A program made the translations under genes and the position numbers. The notes beneath the pieces were generated by a model that was not told the DNA's origin, searched no databases, and saw only the letters and a program-made list of their open reading frames with translations. From contig LSSN01003929.1 in assembly GCA_001970855.1 (NCBI GenBank), positions 1-19,234 of the forward strand: DNA of 19,234 nt. Reading direction: 5' to 3'. Origin of the DNA: Smittium culicis. Lineage: Eukaryota > Kickxellomycota > Harpellomycetes > Harpellales > Legeriomycetaceae. Of this stretch, positions 1 through 10,246 are shown piece by piece (position 1 is the stretch's first letter; each line of letters begins with the position of its first letter).

Positions 1-394
1 CAGTTCCATAAAAAAAAACAGTGGCTTATATTGTTATATTTCAGTGTGACGTTTAAAACTTTTTTTATTATCGAAGATTATACTTAGTATTGAATTTAAG
101 CTGAATAGATCTTATTTTTATTAAAATATAAAGGGTAAATCGGCATTCAAGGCAGATAATTTATAAAAACGCTAGATTCTTTTTTTTTTTTGGATGCAAG
201 AAAAAAACTAACTCTGCGTATAGTACTCTTTACTAATTTAGTATTACTAGCTTTAATCAATATTCAAGTCTTTAACTTTCTATCTGAACTATTGTGTTTT
301 CTCAGTTTCTTTTTTTTATAGCCTTTATTTTAATCTTTCCTGCTCTTAAGATTTCCCACAAAAAAATAAGCTTAAATCGGGAATCTGGCCCAAT

Positions 395-409
395 CAAATC
401 ACTGATTTG
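395..409. repeat. 15-bp near-perfect palindrome
   Basis: CAAATCA, one central C, then TGATTTG: seven perfectly paired bases on each side. It sits in a slightly GC-richer patch with no gene attached. A dyad of this size could be a protein-binding site, but it may also occur by chance in AT-rich DNA. No function is claimed. Confidence 0.4.
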
Positions 410-767
410 CTATAGAAAAAAAGGAATGCCTTTTTTTTTTAGTCAATAATATCGCTTCATAATTAATTTATAAATTTATTGGCTTATCTTGATTATAAAA
501 GCAATCCACTAAATAACCATTGCAACAAAGTGCTCTCTTCGTTAAGAATCCCCCATATTGTATAGGTGCAGTAATAAAAATTTTAAACCCTAATCCAATT
601 GAATTCCTCTATTGGTTTACTGACTGTTTAACTTGGCTCTTTTTTGTTCAACGCTTTATAAAAAAACAAATTTAATGATTTCTTAATGATCTATAAGCAG
701 ATTTGCTATTTTCTGCTATTCTAAAACGACCCACATTTTTAAGACCTCAAAAGTAAGCTATTTTTAG

Positions 768-893
768 AAATATAGTTTGCTAGCTTTTGCGGATCAAAAC
801 CAGCCAATCTCCACAGAAATTGTTAAATTCAGATACAATACACATGCTGAAATATCTCCTCTAGATTTACATCAAGCTTGCTCTTTTAGATAA
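768..893 (+). other. Exon-like open stretch, 41 codons then TAA
   Basis: Directly after a splice-acceptor-like TTTTTAG (AG at 766-767) the + strand reads 41 codons without a stop and ends at TAA (891-893). GC content is close to that of the P450 exons and clearly above the surroundings. The peptide is mixed and charged, for example the stretch EIVKFRYNTHAEISPLDLHQ. I do not recognise it, and I could not link it to an upstream exon: a GTAAGC donor-like site at 753 is too close to this acceptor. The minus strand also has short open pieces here. It may be the last exon of a + strand gene starting to the left, a gene relic, or chance. Confidence 0.2.
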
Positions 894-1505
894 CTCCTCT
901 CATCTCCGAATATCTCATAGTGAGGCATTTCTTTAATGGAAATTAAACCGTTTATATTATTTCATAGTTAACAACATAGATTAAATTTGAATCATATATT
1001 TTTGAGGCTCGTTCTCAAATTAGCTTGGTTAGGGTGACATCAAATATAAAAAAGCTCTTAAAATACCTGAAAATAAAAAAATTGGTCTTTTTAATTATTA
1101 TTGCCTGTGAATGAACTTATAACTTATTTTTACTTTTTTTGATTTTTATATTCTGTCATTATTCTATTTTTTTATATGTTTAAGATTTGACACTATTAAG
1201 CTTATAAAAAATTAAAATTTTAAATGAGAAAAAAAGCTATATACGATAAAAGCTGTATTAACTTATAAAAAGATAGAAATTTTTCACTTATAATTATTAA
1301 CTGGATTTTATTCCCAAGATAATTATTGTGACCTATTTATAGGTTTGAAATATAAATTATGTATATTAATTAAAATAATTTTATGAAAATGTTGGCGACT
1401 AATAACTGAGAATCATTTTGAGTTATTTATTCTAAGCTAACAGTAATATACTGTAATTAATATTTATAAAAAAAATCCAATAATAAATATAGTACTAATA
1501 TAAAC

Positions 1506-2402
1506 CTAAACAGGTGTTAAAGAAATAATTATTCTAGACCTTGTTGAAGTAGTTGATACCACATCATCAGGTATATCAACGATTGTTATGGTTCTTGTTA
1601 CCGTTGTAGTGAAAGGAATAGAAAATATAGATGTTTCAGTAGTTGTGGTGGGATTAGTGGTAACTGTGGTCTCTGTTTGAATTGTTGTCGTTGGTACGAA
1701 TTGTGTTTCTGTCGAAGTTGAAGTTGTAGTAGTCGTTGTTGGGACCACTTGAGTCTGTGTCTGAGTTGTTTTTTCAGTTTCGGTAGTAGTAGAAGTGACT
1801 GCATTTGAAACAATGTATGTTACTGTTGAAAATTCGGTAACTGTAGTTGTTCTTGATACTGTTGACGTGAATAATATTAATTTGATTTTTGTTTTAGTAG
1901 TAGTGATAGTATTCGTGTTTGTGAAAGTTAGGGTTTTTGTTACAATCTTAACAAGAGTTTTAGTCAATATTACTGGCTTACAATTTTTACATTTACACCC
2001 ATTCATGAATCCTCCACATCTTTGATTATTTATATTATTGATATAGTTTGGGTTACATTTAGGCATTGCTGGATTTAGATGTGGATTAAAATTATTAAAA
2101 TTTTGTATCTGAGGCGCGGAATCATACTGGAGAGGCTCTGAGTCACTGAAATTCACATACCCTTCAAAATCTCGATTAATATAATCTTCTTCATTATCCA
2201 TTGGGTCTACTTCTAGTCTATGATTATATGTAGCTGTTGCTTTATCCAATCCACCGTTTAATTCTCCATCTAATTCATCTACAATATATTTATTACTTGC
2301 TAATTTTAAATTAGATTTGTCATTAAAACTTCTTGAGTTCAAAGCAAATATCACATTTGATAATATGGATACTAATAAAATAGTAAATCTTGTATTCAGC
2401 AT
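1506..2402 (-). CDS. Secreted Thr-rich, mucin-like protein with small Cys cluster (298 aa)
   Basis: A single uninterrupted frame from ATG (2402-2400) to TAG (1508-1506). Residues 1-20 form a typical signal peptide: a basic start, a hydrophobic core, and small residues ending at Ala20. Residues 21-110 are rich in Asn, Asp and Glu. Five cysteines follow at 116, 129, 136, 138 and 141, the last three in a CKCKNC cluster. From about 147 to the end the chain is dominated by Thr with Ser and Val, including two VPTTT blocks near 220 and 236, as expected of a heavily O-glycosylated stalk. The protein is probably secreted or wall-associated. No catalytic domain is visible. A GPI signal is not convincing because the C-terminal tail (IIISLTPV) is short, so anchoring is uncertain. 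No intron is needed. It has no close gene neighbour. I do not recognise a named family. Confidence 0.82.
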   Translation of the reverse strand: MLNTRFTILLVSILSNVIFALNSRSFNDKSNLKLASNKYIVDELDGELNGGLDKATATYNHRLEVDPMDNEEDYINRDFEGYVNFSDSEPLQYDSAPQIQNFNNFNPHLNPAMPKCNPNYINNINNQRCGGFMNGCKCKNCKPVILTKTLVKIVTKTLTFTNTNTITTTKTKIKLILFTSTVSRTTTVTEFSTVTYIVSNAVTSTTTETEKTTQTQTQVVPTTTTTTSTSTETQFVPTTTIQTETTVTTNPTTTTETSIFSIPFTTTVTRTITIVDIPDDVVSTTSTRSRIIISLTPV

Positions 2403-2455
2403 TATAATTCCAACTATGTTAAATTAGATAAAAGGATAGTAGTATTAAAAATTTT

Positions 2456-2461
2456 TTTATA
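2456..2461 (-). promoter_or_regulatory. TATA-like element for the Thr-rich gene
   Basis: The minus strand reads TATAAA here, about 54 bases upstream of the ATG at 2402, which is a plausible core-promoter distance for a fungus. In DNA this AT-rich the motif has little specificity, so support is mostly positional. Confidence 0.3.
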
Positions 2462-3950
2462 AATTAGAATTTTTTTCAGAAATTTATAGCTGAATGAAAG
2501 TATTTTAGAGACCATGATATTTATATATATTATTTTTTAAGGTATCAATGTCGACAATTCATAAAATCAATAATGACAACATACATAGTAACTACGTTTA
2601 ATTATATTTCATTCATGTGTAAAAAATATGACATAATTAAATTCATGCTTATTGATAAAAATAATTTTCTAGCTTTGCATTATTTTTTTTATGAGATCAA
2701 TATATTTGGGACGACTATATTTGCTTTAACCTATTCTAACTAATCTTTGGTTTTTGATTGATAAGTATTTTTATGCAAATCTTTATTTTTGATATACTTA
2801 TTAGATATGATAATCAGTATATATAATTTAAATATTACTTTTTAGGCGAGATTTTGCTTTTAGCTTTTTTCAAATCACTAATGATTCACCGCAATTGGAA
2901 TATTTGATATCATGTGTTAAATGTATCATTTAAATAAAATTGGTAATTTTAGAGTTAAAAGCGTTGAATAAACAGAATATGTATGCATGTATGATCTTGA
3001 ACATAATTTTTTTTTATAATATCCCAAAAAAACATATTTTTGTATTACTATTTGTTTTTGAGTCGATTTATTTTTAACAATTATATATTAATTGTTAAGA
3101 GCGTAAAATTTTGTAGCATAAACTTGATTTATTCATCGTGAACAATGCATTTGACCCCCGTAAATTATGCTTTTTTTTCGTTTACATAGATCAGTAGACA
3201 AATTTGACTTTTTTTTTTGCATAACTTGAATTAATAATAGTAATGGTTTGCATATATCTTGGTAGATTAGCATTTTAATGTAACCATCTCTGCGCAATTT
3301 AGAAAAAAAGAAAAATTTTAATTGGAAAGTCAATAAATTTAATAATATTAGTGAATACTAATTCACAAAAATATTGAAATTTTGCTAATAGTTTTGATTA
3401 AAGCTTCGTTTGATAATGCTGGATTAAAATTTTTTTTAACTGCATTTCTAGCTAAAAAAAACAAAAGTTTAATTAATTTTTTGATCAATGCAATTTTCTT
3501 TAACAAATATAACTATTATAAATCCAATTTGTCCTAAAAGCCAGTAATTCAACAAAAACAGCTTTTATTTTTTCTTGAATATAGCTCTAAACTTTTTTGG
3601 CTTTCTTTTGATTTTAAATAGCTAACATTGCTATAATTATGATTTAGTTTTATAAGAGATTAATACGTAGAGTAAAAAAATTTTATTAAAACTTTTCTAT
3701 ACTTCAGAATAGATTTTTTTAAAGGGTCTAAAAGGACAGTTTATAATTATAGAAGTATAAAAAAGAAAAAACTAGACAATGTAAAAGAGACAAAATATCG
3801 AGAGTTTAATTTATGCTGATCCTTTGAGACCTTCACGGAAACCATTATTGAATTTCTTTTGGTAGATTTATTTTTAATTCATATAATTATATCGAATAAA
3901 ATACCACATTTGACCAATAACTTTACTTAATTTACATTATAAAATGGATC

Positions 3951-4055
3951 TTTTAACCCTCCAAGTCCTGACTTTTTCAAGTTTCAAATGCAAATAGAAT
4001 AAATTTGAATTATCAAATGCATATTTAATGCACTCAAGGACTGGGAGGGTTAAAA
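3951..4055. repeat. 105-bp element with 19-bp terminal inverted repeats
   Basis: The left arm TTTTAACCCTCCAAGTCCT (3951-3969) pairs with the right arm AGGACTGGGAGGGTTAAAA (4037-4055) at 18 of 19 positions. The 67-base interior carries a direct repeat TCAAATGCA (3984-3992 and 4013-4021). The arms are much more GC-rich than their surroundings. Architecture and size fit a miniature inverted-repeat transposable element or a hairpin RNA locus. I see no clear target-site duplication. The 10-mer AGGGTTAAAA at the right end recurs inside the repeat at 13299-13317. Confidence 0.55.
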
Positions 4056-5048
4056 AAAAAACACTGCTCCTTTAAATACTCTCCCATATTTACACCTTGA
4101 TAATATCATTCAGGATATCAATTTCTAATTTCATAGTACATAATACTTCATCATTTATCTTTTCAAAAAATTTTTTTTATAGTTTTTTGACTTTATAGAG
4201 GTTATTTTTGCTTTTAAAGAAATATACCCAAGACTTATAAAAAAATAATTTAAAACTTAGTTAAATATTCTAAAAATAACGAACATTTTAAAAAAAGTTC
4301 ATACTATAAATTATGAAAAACGTTTTAACAAGTTACTAACACTATCTGATAAATCCATTTGATCTAGATGCAATGTGGTATATGTTTATGCATAAGCTTA
4401 AGATACTTGCGTTTTACTTTTGAGCCAAAGGAAATCTCAAAAAATTTCTTTTTTTTCACCATTATTCTAAAAAGTATATTTTTTAATTCATAATAGGATT
4501 AATTTTAGACGACGAAAAATACAATCAATATACTAAAAATTTGATAATATTGCGGAGATATTAGCAGTAATAAAATTGATTTTATTTAAAGATATAAAAA
4601 CATTATAACTTTTACAATTTATAAAAGCTAATAAGGTAGATCAAAAACTATATCCACTTTTCTAAATATATAGTCAAGTTTCAAAATGTAATTTAGAAAT
4701 AAAATTTTGTGTTAGAAAGCTTATTAGTTGAAAAAGTAATTTTTCAAACTTTGATGATATCATTTTTTTTTTCTTTTTTAACAGAAAATTTATTTTTTGA
4801 TTATCATAATTTTATTGTTAAATTTTATATTTTATCACTTTTATTTCACAATTAATAAATACAGTGGATTTATTATTCTAAAATAAATTTATTCAATCAT
4901 AAATTTAAAATGAATAATGATTTAATTATTAGTGTGGTATACACCGCTAACTTCATAAATCATCAATACTCAATGTTTATTATATATATTCCATCACATA
5001 TTATGAATATTATTTGCTCCCGATTTGTATAATTAGGTAATTAAATTA

Positions 5049-5147
5049 ATGATAGTGCATTAAATATTTATATTTTTCGCTATTGGGATTAATGCCTACC
5101 GTTTTAATGATGAAAGAGGTGGAAAAATGATTTATAAATCCTAATAG
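5049..5147. other. GC-richer island open on both strands
   Basis: The + strand is open from 5064 to a TAA at 5142-5144, and includes GINAYRFNDERGGKMIYKS. The minus strand is open over 33 codons between TAG (5150-5148) and TAA (5048-5046). The two frames are in the same codon register. GC is higher than in the flanks. No start codon or splice site is convincing and no family is recognised. It may be an exon relic or chance. Confidence 0.2.
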
Positions 5148-6010
5148 CTAACTAAAATATAAGAGAATAATTTTTTTAACTTTTTATTGTAAAAATTGCG
5201 TTGATTATTGGGTCAGTAAATAACGTTATATCACCTAGTTTTACAATTTATACCTTTCAGTTTATTTAGAAAATTTTTATTAGGTGAAATTAAAGAAATA
5301 AATTTCAATTTTATAATCTAATAAAAAAAATTCAGAATGCATTATTATATTTTAAGTATATATTATTGATAAAATAACTATGTTTCCCTATTAATATTTT
5401 ATTCAAAGGGGCGTTAATGGCTCGCTTAAAATAAATTAAACTTCGATCATAACTTTAATCACATTTTTATTGCATTCAACTACGCTATTAAAAAAGAAGT
5501 TTTTCTCTTTCAAATATAATGTATAATTTCACTTTAGTATAAAAAAAATCTTTTATTTTAGGAATTAATAAATTCTACGATCAAAAAAAATAGAGCTGGA
5601 TACCTTATGATTAAAAAATTCTATCATAAAAATTGAATTAAATTTTATTATAACACCTAAATAACAATTCAAATTTTAAATGCTCATTTCACAGTTTTTT
5701 ATTAGATTAGCTCCAAATTTAGGTCATTTATACTTAGTTTAATATTAGTAGCTACAATTTTAATTTTAATAGTTTATTATTCTGTGTTTCTTTTTTAAAA
5801 AAAGTGGAATAGCATAAATATAAATCCTAAATATTTTAAAATTTTTATATTTATTATATAAATTAAATTTTAGAATTTTAGAGCATGTAAATCGTTTGTA
5901 TTTTCAAAAAAGCTACTCTGAAGCTGTTTATAAAACTAATATTATTTTTCATCTATAACTAGTTATTTATTGGAAATACACTCTCTATTCAAATTCTAGT
6001 ATAAAAAAAT

Positions 6011-6069
6011 TTTTCGTGACACTTACGAAAATTTAAAAAAAATCATTAAACGCTGAAAATTTTTAGCGT
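6011..6069. repeat. Two adjacent small hairpins in the desert
   Basis: The first is TTTTCGT (6011-6017), a 7-base loop, then ACGAAAA (6025-6031). The second is a 20-bp palindrome, ACGCTGAAAA followed by TTTTTAGCGT (6050-6069), perfect except for one central G:T position. Both place CG-containing bases in otherwise almost pure AT sequence. No function is assigned. Confidence 0.4.
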
Positions 6070-9000
6070 AAGAGTCTATTTTATTTCCATTATCTATAAT
6101 TATATCTTTTGATGATTTTTTAATTTATATATCTATTTCAGTAATCCAAATCTAGAAGATATTATACTGTATAATAAGATCATATTTAACTTGTTTATAT
6201 ATCAATACAGTTACTATTATTAATATTATTAAACTAAATTTTAAATTCTTATTTGGTGTTATAATTTTTATTTCTCCAAAAAGAATTCATCTGAGAATTA
6301 ATATAAGAATTAATAATGCCTAAAAAATAAAATTTTCATTAGATATATCAGATCTCTAAATTAAAATTCCTATAATTATCAGGATAACATATTTTATCGC
6401 GAATATTAATCTCATAATTATATTATTTGAGCTATTTTAACTCGGTTTCTAATTAATATTAAGCATTAATTTTTAAAAAAATATATATATATAAAACTAG
6501 TTAAAAATTATTAAGTTATTTAATAGAGAAAATTGGAATATTTCATCGAATATGTGTGTAAAAATTAAGAATTTCTTAAATAATTTTATTAATTTGAATA
6601 AAATTATAAATATTAATTATAACTGTATATCAATTTATTAAGTGTTTAGGTATAATAATAAATATTATAAAATATGTTATTATTTACAATAGTATAATTA
6701 TTAAAATATATACACACTCAACAAAAAAATTAATGTAAAAATATAATTTAAACTATTTTTGAATTTTATATATTATTGCACCCATTTTATTATTCAAGAT
6801 TATAATTTTTCTCCATTAAAATTTTTTGAAATATTATCTTGTTATCACATAGCTGAAATAACCTAATATCTAAATCTTTAATTTAATATTTTAATTGCAA
6901 ATATTTCAATCTTAATTGTCTTGATAAAAATAGCCTTTAAAATATCGTGGATCTCATAAAAGCTATAATATAAATTTATATTCGAAAAAAAAAAGATTTC
7001 TCCATTAAAATAATATTTTTTTAAATTTTTTATTTAAATTCGATGTTTAACATTCTCAAATAGGTTTTATTAAGATTATTTAACTAGTTATGCAAATTAT
7101 AACAAATTTACATTTACCAAAAGCAAAACTACTATTTATTAAAAAATATCAACAGAATCTAAATTATAAAAAAAAATTAATTTAGCTACATAATGGATGG
7201 GACTAATTGGATAGAACATCATATTTATACTTATATAAGCTATAATTAAAGAGATAATTTTTTTGATAATAATTATAAGTAATCTAAAATTCCAATTGAT
7301 AAATTGATAATTTGGATGTATAATATAAACTTTATTTTATCTAAATTAACCTTTATAGTTTTATTATACAAGATCGAGTAAATAGCTTTATGCTTGTATT
7401 TATTTAAAGAAATTTTTTAATTGATTGACATTAAGTTTAAATTTTTGCTCGCAAATTTTTATATTATCTTATATTGTTGATTTTTTAATTAATTAATTGT
7501 GATTTTTTATTCATCTTTTTCAAATTATATAGTTAATTCGGGTTTTCATTATCGAATCTTATTTTCAATTAACAACTCTAGTTTAAAACGATTTAAAGAT
7601 CTTAATTCTCATTAAAAAAAAAATTCTTTTCGGATAATATTAATTGAACTAATGCTATAATTGTATAGAATTATAGATATTAAACAGTCTAGTTTACGAA
7701 AAAATTTACATTGAATTTGAAATATCTTTACATTTTATAAGTCGAAATAAGTTTACAATTTATGAAGATTCGCAATTTTATAATTCTCATTCAGTTAGCT
7801 ACTTTCTTGGAATAATAAAAACTTTTAAATACTCAATTAAACCACTCTATTGGAATATTAAATTAGAAAAATTTAAACATATGGAATATTTAAGACAAAA
7901 TAATTTATACCTTTATTTCAAGCATAAAATATATGAATTATATTATAAATGAGCTGACAATAAATTTACCCAAAATTTAATTATGTTTTGACTTGAATAT
8001 TAAATATTTTCCAAATACTTTTATATATTAGCTTAACCTTTGATGATATAATTGTTATTTTTTTTAGATCTTATGCCTATTTCTTACAATTGCACGCACC
8101 CCGTATCACTCACACACTTTCTCATTAATGTTTGAAAATTATTCTATAACCAGATTTTATTTAAGTATGCTATCTTTAAAAAAATCTTGTTTTAATCTAA
8201 TAATAATTTTTTCAAGCGGTGATTAAAAAATTAAATATGAAAATAAATTTCAGAGTGAAGTTTGGTTCAATTATAATATTATTCCGAATTATCCAAGTGA
8301 ATTAAAAATATTAAAAAAATAAATAATCGCTCAAATTTGTTAAAAAAGAGTATAAAAGATCAAAAATAGTTTAAAATATACGTGCATAAATTAAATATAT
8401 AATTTTCACATTTATTATATTATATATTAAATATTTATTTACTATAGAATATCATTATTTTATGTATCCAGAATTAAAATATCAGTAATTATATCTAAAA
8501 TTTATATTGCAGAGAAATTTGATGAATAATTTCATCTCTTGTAACATAACTAAAAGTAAATTGTGATATTTTCAACCCCAAAGAGAAAAAGGCATCATTT
8601 AATTAAAATAATAATTTATCTGAAGATTATTTTAAGAGTACATCTGCTTGAATTTAATTTTTATTTAATAACTGTGTTGACTGAAATCTCAGAAATAATT
8701 TGATAAATTTATTTACAGTCAAAACGCACTTTTTGCAACATATTCAATATTAATATGGAGCTTTATTGATAAGAAAACAATATGTGAATGAAATTGGTAA
8801 CTTTATATTTACTAAATAACTTTTTTAGTTGATTTAATCAAATATTTATTAAATTTATAGATACTTTATTTTTAACAATTTATTTCTTCAAAATATTATA
8901 CTGTGAATAATTGTATAGAATAATTTTGATTATTTAATATGTGAGATATTTTTTATTAGGTCGAATATTTTTAATAGAAGTTTTGTTTGAATTTTAACAT

Positions 9001-9482
9001 AAATCATGTATATGCTAAAATGAAGTATTTGGGTGATTTTTAAGAGAAAATAAATAACTTTTTTTTAAATTGATCAATTTAGATTATAATTTTAATCTTT
9101 AGTCATTTGTATTTAAAATTTAAGTGTTTTCACGATACATTTTTCCTGATGCAGATTCGTATGTGAAAATGGATATATTTACCCATTTTTTCATTACACA
9201 TTGAATCTTAGGGTATATCTTACATATAAATATAAATATCAGGTATAAACATTATGATCTATTTATATATTTTTAAAATGAATTTGATTAAATTCTATGA
9301 TAAATATATGATATCAGAAAATTTTCAAAATTATCTGTCTGTAAATATATTTTTGAGGTAATACCAAATATCATCTAATGTATTTAATCAGTGATAGCTA
9401 AAAAAAATTGACTTTATTCTTTATTCTGCGAAATTTTTTTTTTTGATATGTTATTATTAGTTCTCATGCTATTACCTATTAA

Positions 9483-9593
9483 AAGGCGAAAAATAAAGAT
9501 GTTATATCTTGGAAGACTACTCATGAAAATATTCATGGGTACGGATTTATTCAATAGATTCATTTAAATCTTGACCATTTCTCAATCGGAAAC
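9483..9593 (+). pseudogene. Possible decayed LINE-type reverse-transcriptase fragment
   Basis: In one + frame, broken by TAG at 9555-9557, the translation contains K-x2-D-x-I-x-W (KNKDVISW) followed after exactly ten residues by GF. After the stop, an I-x-L-x-L pattern leads into a SIGN motif. LINE reverse transcriptases carry K-[AF]-x-D-x-V-x-W, about ten residues, GF, then FI-x-WI-x-L and later an NG. The TAG sits where the W of WI would be, a one-base change from TGG. About four residues between GF and FI are missing. No RQGDPLSP or YxDD motif is visible nearby. The match is short and may be chance. Confidence 0.18.
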
Positions 9594-10101
9594 TAATCCA
9601 GGTATATAGAAACTAAATTTTATTATATTGACTCGTAAGTCACTAATTTTTCGAAAAGTGTTATCTATTTGAGATTAACAAATATTTCGACATGAAATTT
9701 TTGGTTTTTAATAAATAAATTGTAATAATTCAGTAAAATATCACTATTAATTTCTGTTGGAATGGGGCAATTGTTAAATATTAAAACAGTTGAAATATAT
9801 CAATATTTCTCCAAGACTTTTTTTATAAAAAAAAAAATTCCATTTGATCATAATTAATGATTTTTGTATTCTAAAAGGTGGGAGATTGATTTTTTAGATT
9901 TTTTATAGGTATCTTAATTATTTTTGTTTTAATCTATAGCCACATCAGATTATTACACAGGTATATCAATATTATTTTCAAATATATGAAAAATACTTGA
10001 TTAGTCAGTTTTAAAGCAGTAATTACAATTAATGTATAAAAATCATCAAAATAAAGCGCTTGAGCTTATAAAATTGTACTTAAAAGGTTCGATATATTTT
10101 A

Positions 10102-10246
10102 TTACTCATTCATAAATATATAATTATACATATTTTGAGGTTTATCAAAATTCACAGTTTTAGCAGTGGGATTTCCAGCGTGAGAATCAAGTTCAAAGGC
10201 AGAGGTGAAACCAGTTTTCTTAATGTCGTTTATGGAAGTATTCAAA
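10102..10246 (-). other. Candidate terminal exon, minus strand (47 codons plus stop); + strand also open
   Basis: On the minus strand a long pyrimidine tract (from about 10300 down) ends in CCTTAG (AG at 10248-10247). It is followed by 47 open codons and TAA (10104-10102), which overlaps an AATAAA polyadenylation-like hexamer. GC is about 40 %, far above the flanks. Part of the peptide reads ELDSHAGNPTAKTVNFDKP; no family is recognised. A GTAAGA donor-like site upstream near 10354, with compatible phase 2, would require a 20-base exon, so the upstream structure is unresolved. The + strand is open in the same register from 10084 to 10260 and includes SSVRIKFKGRGETSF, faintly like the N-terminal beta strands of arrestin-fold proteins. 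The true strand is uncertain. Whichever is right, this looks like an exon or recent relic. Confidence 0.3.

Larger units (their letters stand above)
1..1505. other. Non-coding or unresolved region downstream of the Thr-rich gene
   Basis: No long open frame is present on either strand. The DNA is AT-rich with many A and T homopolymers. The stretch from about 490 to 960 is visibly richer in G+C than the rest and holds an exon-like open stretch, listed separately. The 3' end of the minus-strand Thr-rich gene abuts this region, so its 3' untranslated region should lie just below 1506. I found no tRNA-like A and B box pair and no recognisable snRNA. The left edge could hold exons of a gene starting outside the window. 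Confidence 0.5.
2403..10101. other. 7.7 kb AT-rich gene desert
   Basis: No believable gene is present. Hand counts of sample lines give roughly 12 % GC at 6601-6720, 17 % at 7921 and 20 % at 7201, against about 40 % in the P450 exons. The longest open frame is a 66-codon minus-strand stretch at 3133-3333 that starts at TTG and matches nothing I know. Poly-A, poly-T and alternating AT dominate. Slightly GC-richer islands stand out at about 3120-3310, 3810-3860, 3945-4080, 5075-5145, 8075-8130 and 9480-9640. There is no long tandem satellite array. Possible natures are an AT-rich heterochromatic block, a centromere-like region, or a graveyard of decayed transposons. Confidence 0.6.

Noticed and set aside
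1795..2025. Open frame on the + strand, and another minus frame at 1598-1813, inside the Thr-rich gene
   Set aside because: Both are shadows created by the repetitive ACN codons of the real gene.
3133..3333. 66-codon minus-strand open frame
   Set aside because: It begins at TTG, is rich in Lys and Leu, and matches no family I know. A GCGCAG acceptor-like site precedes part of it, but no partner exon was found.
3810..3860. Short minus-strand protein-like piece (NNGFREGLKGSA) in the desert
   Set aside because: Only about 18 codons, with no start, splice site or family match; too short to support.
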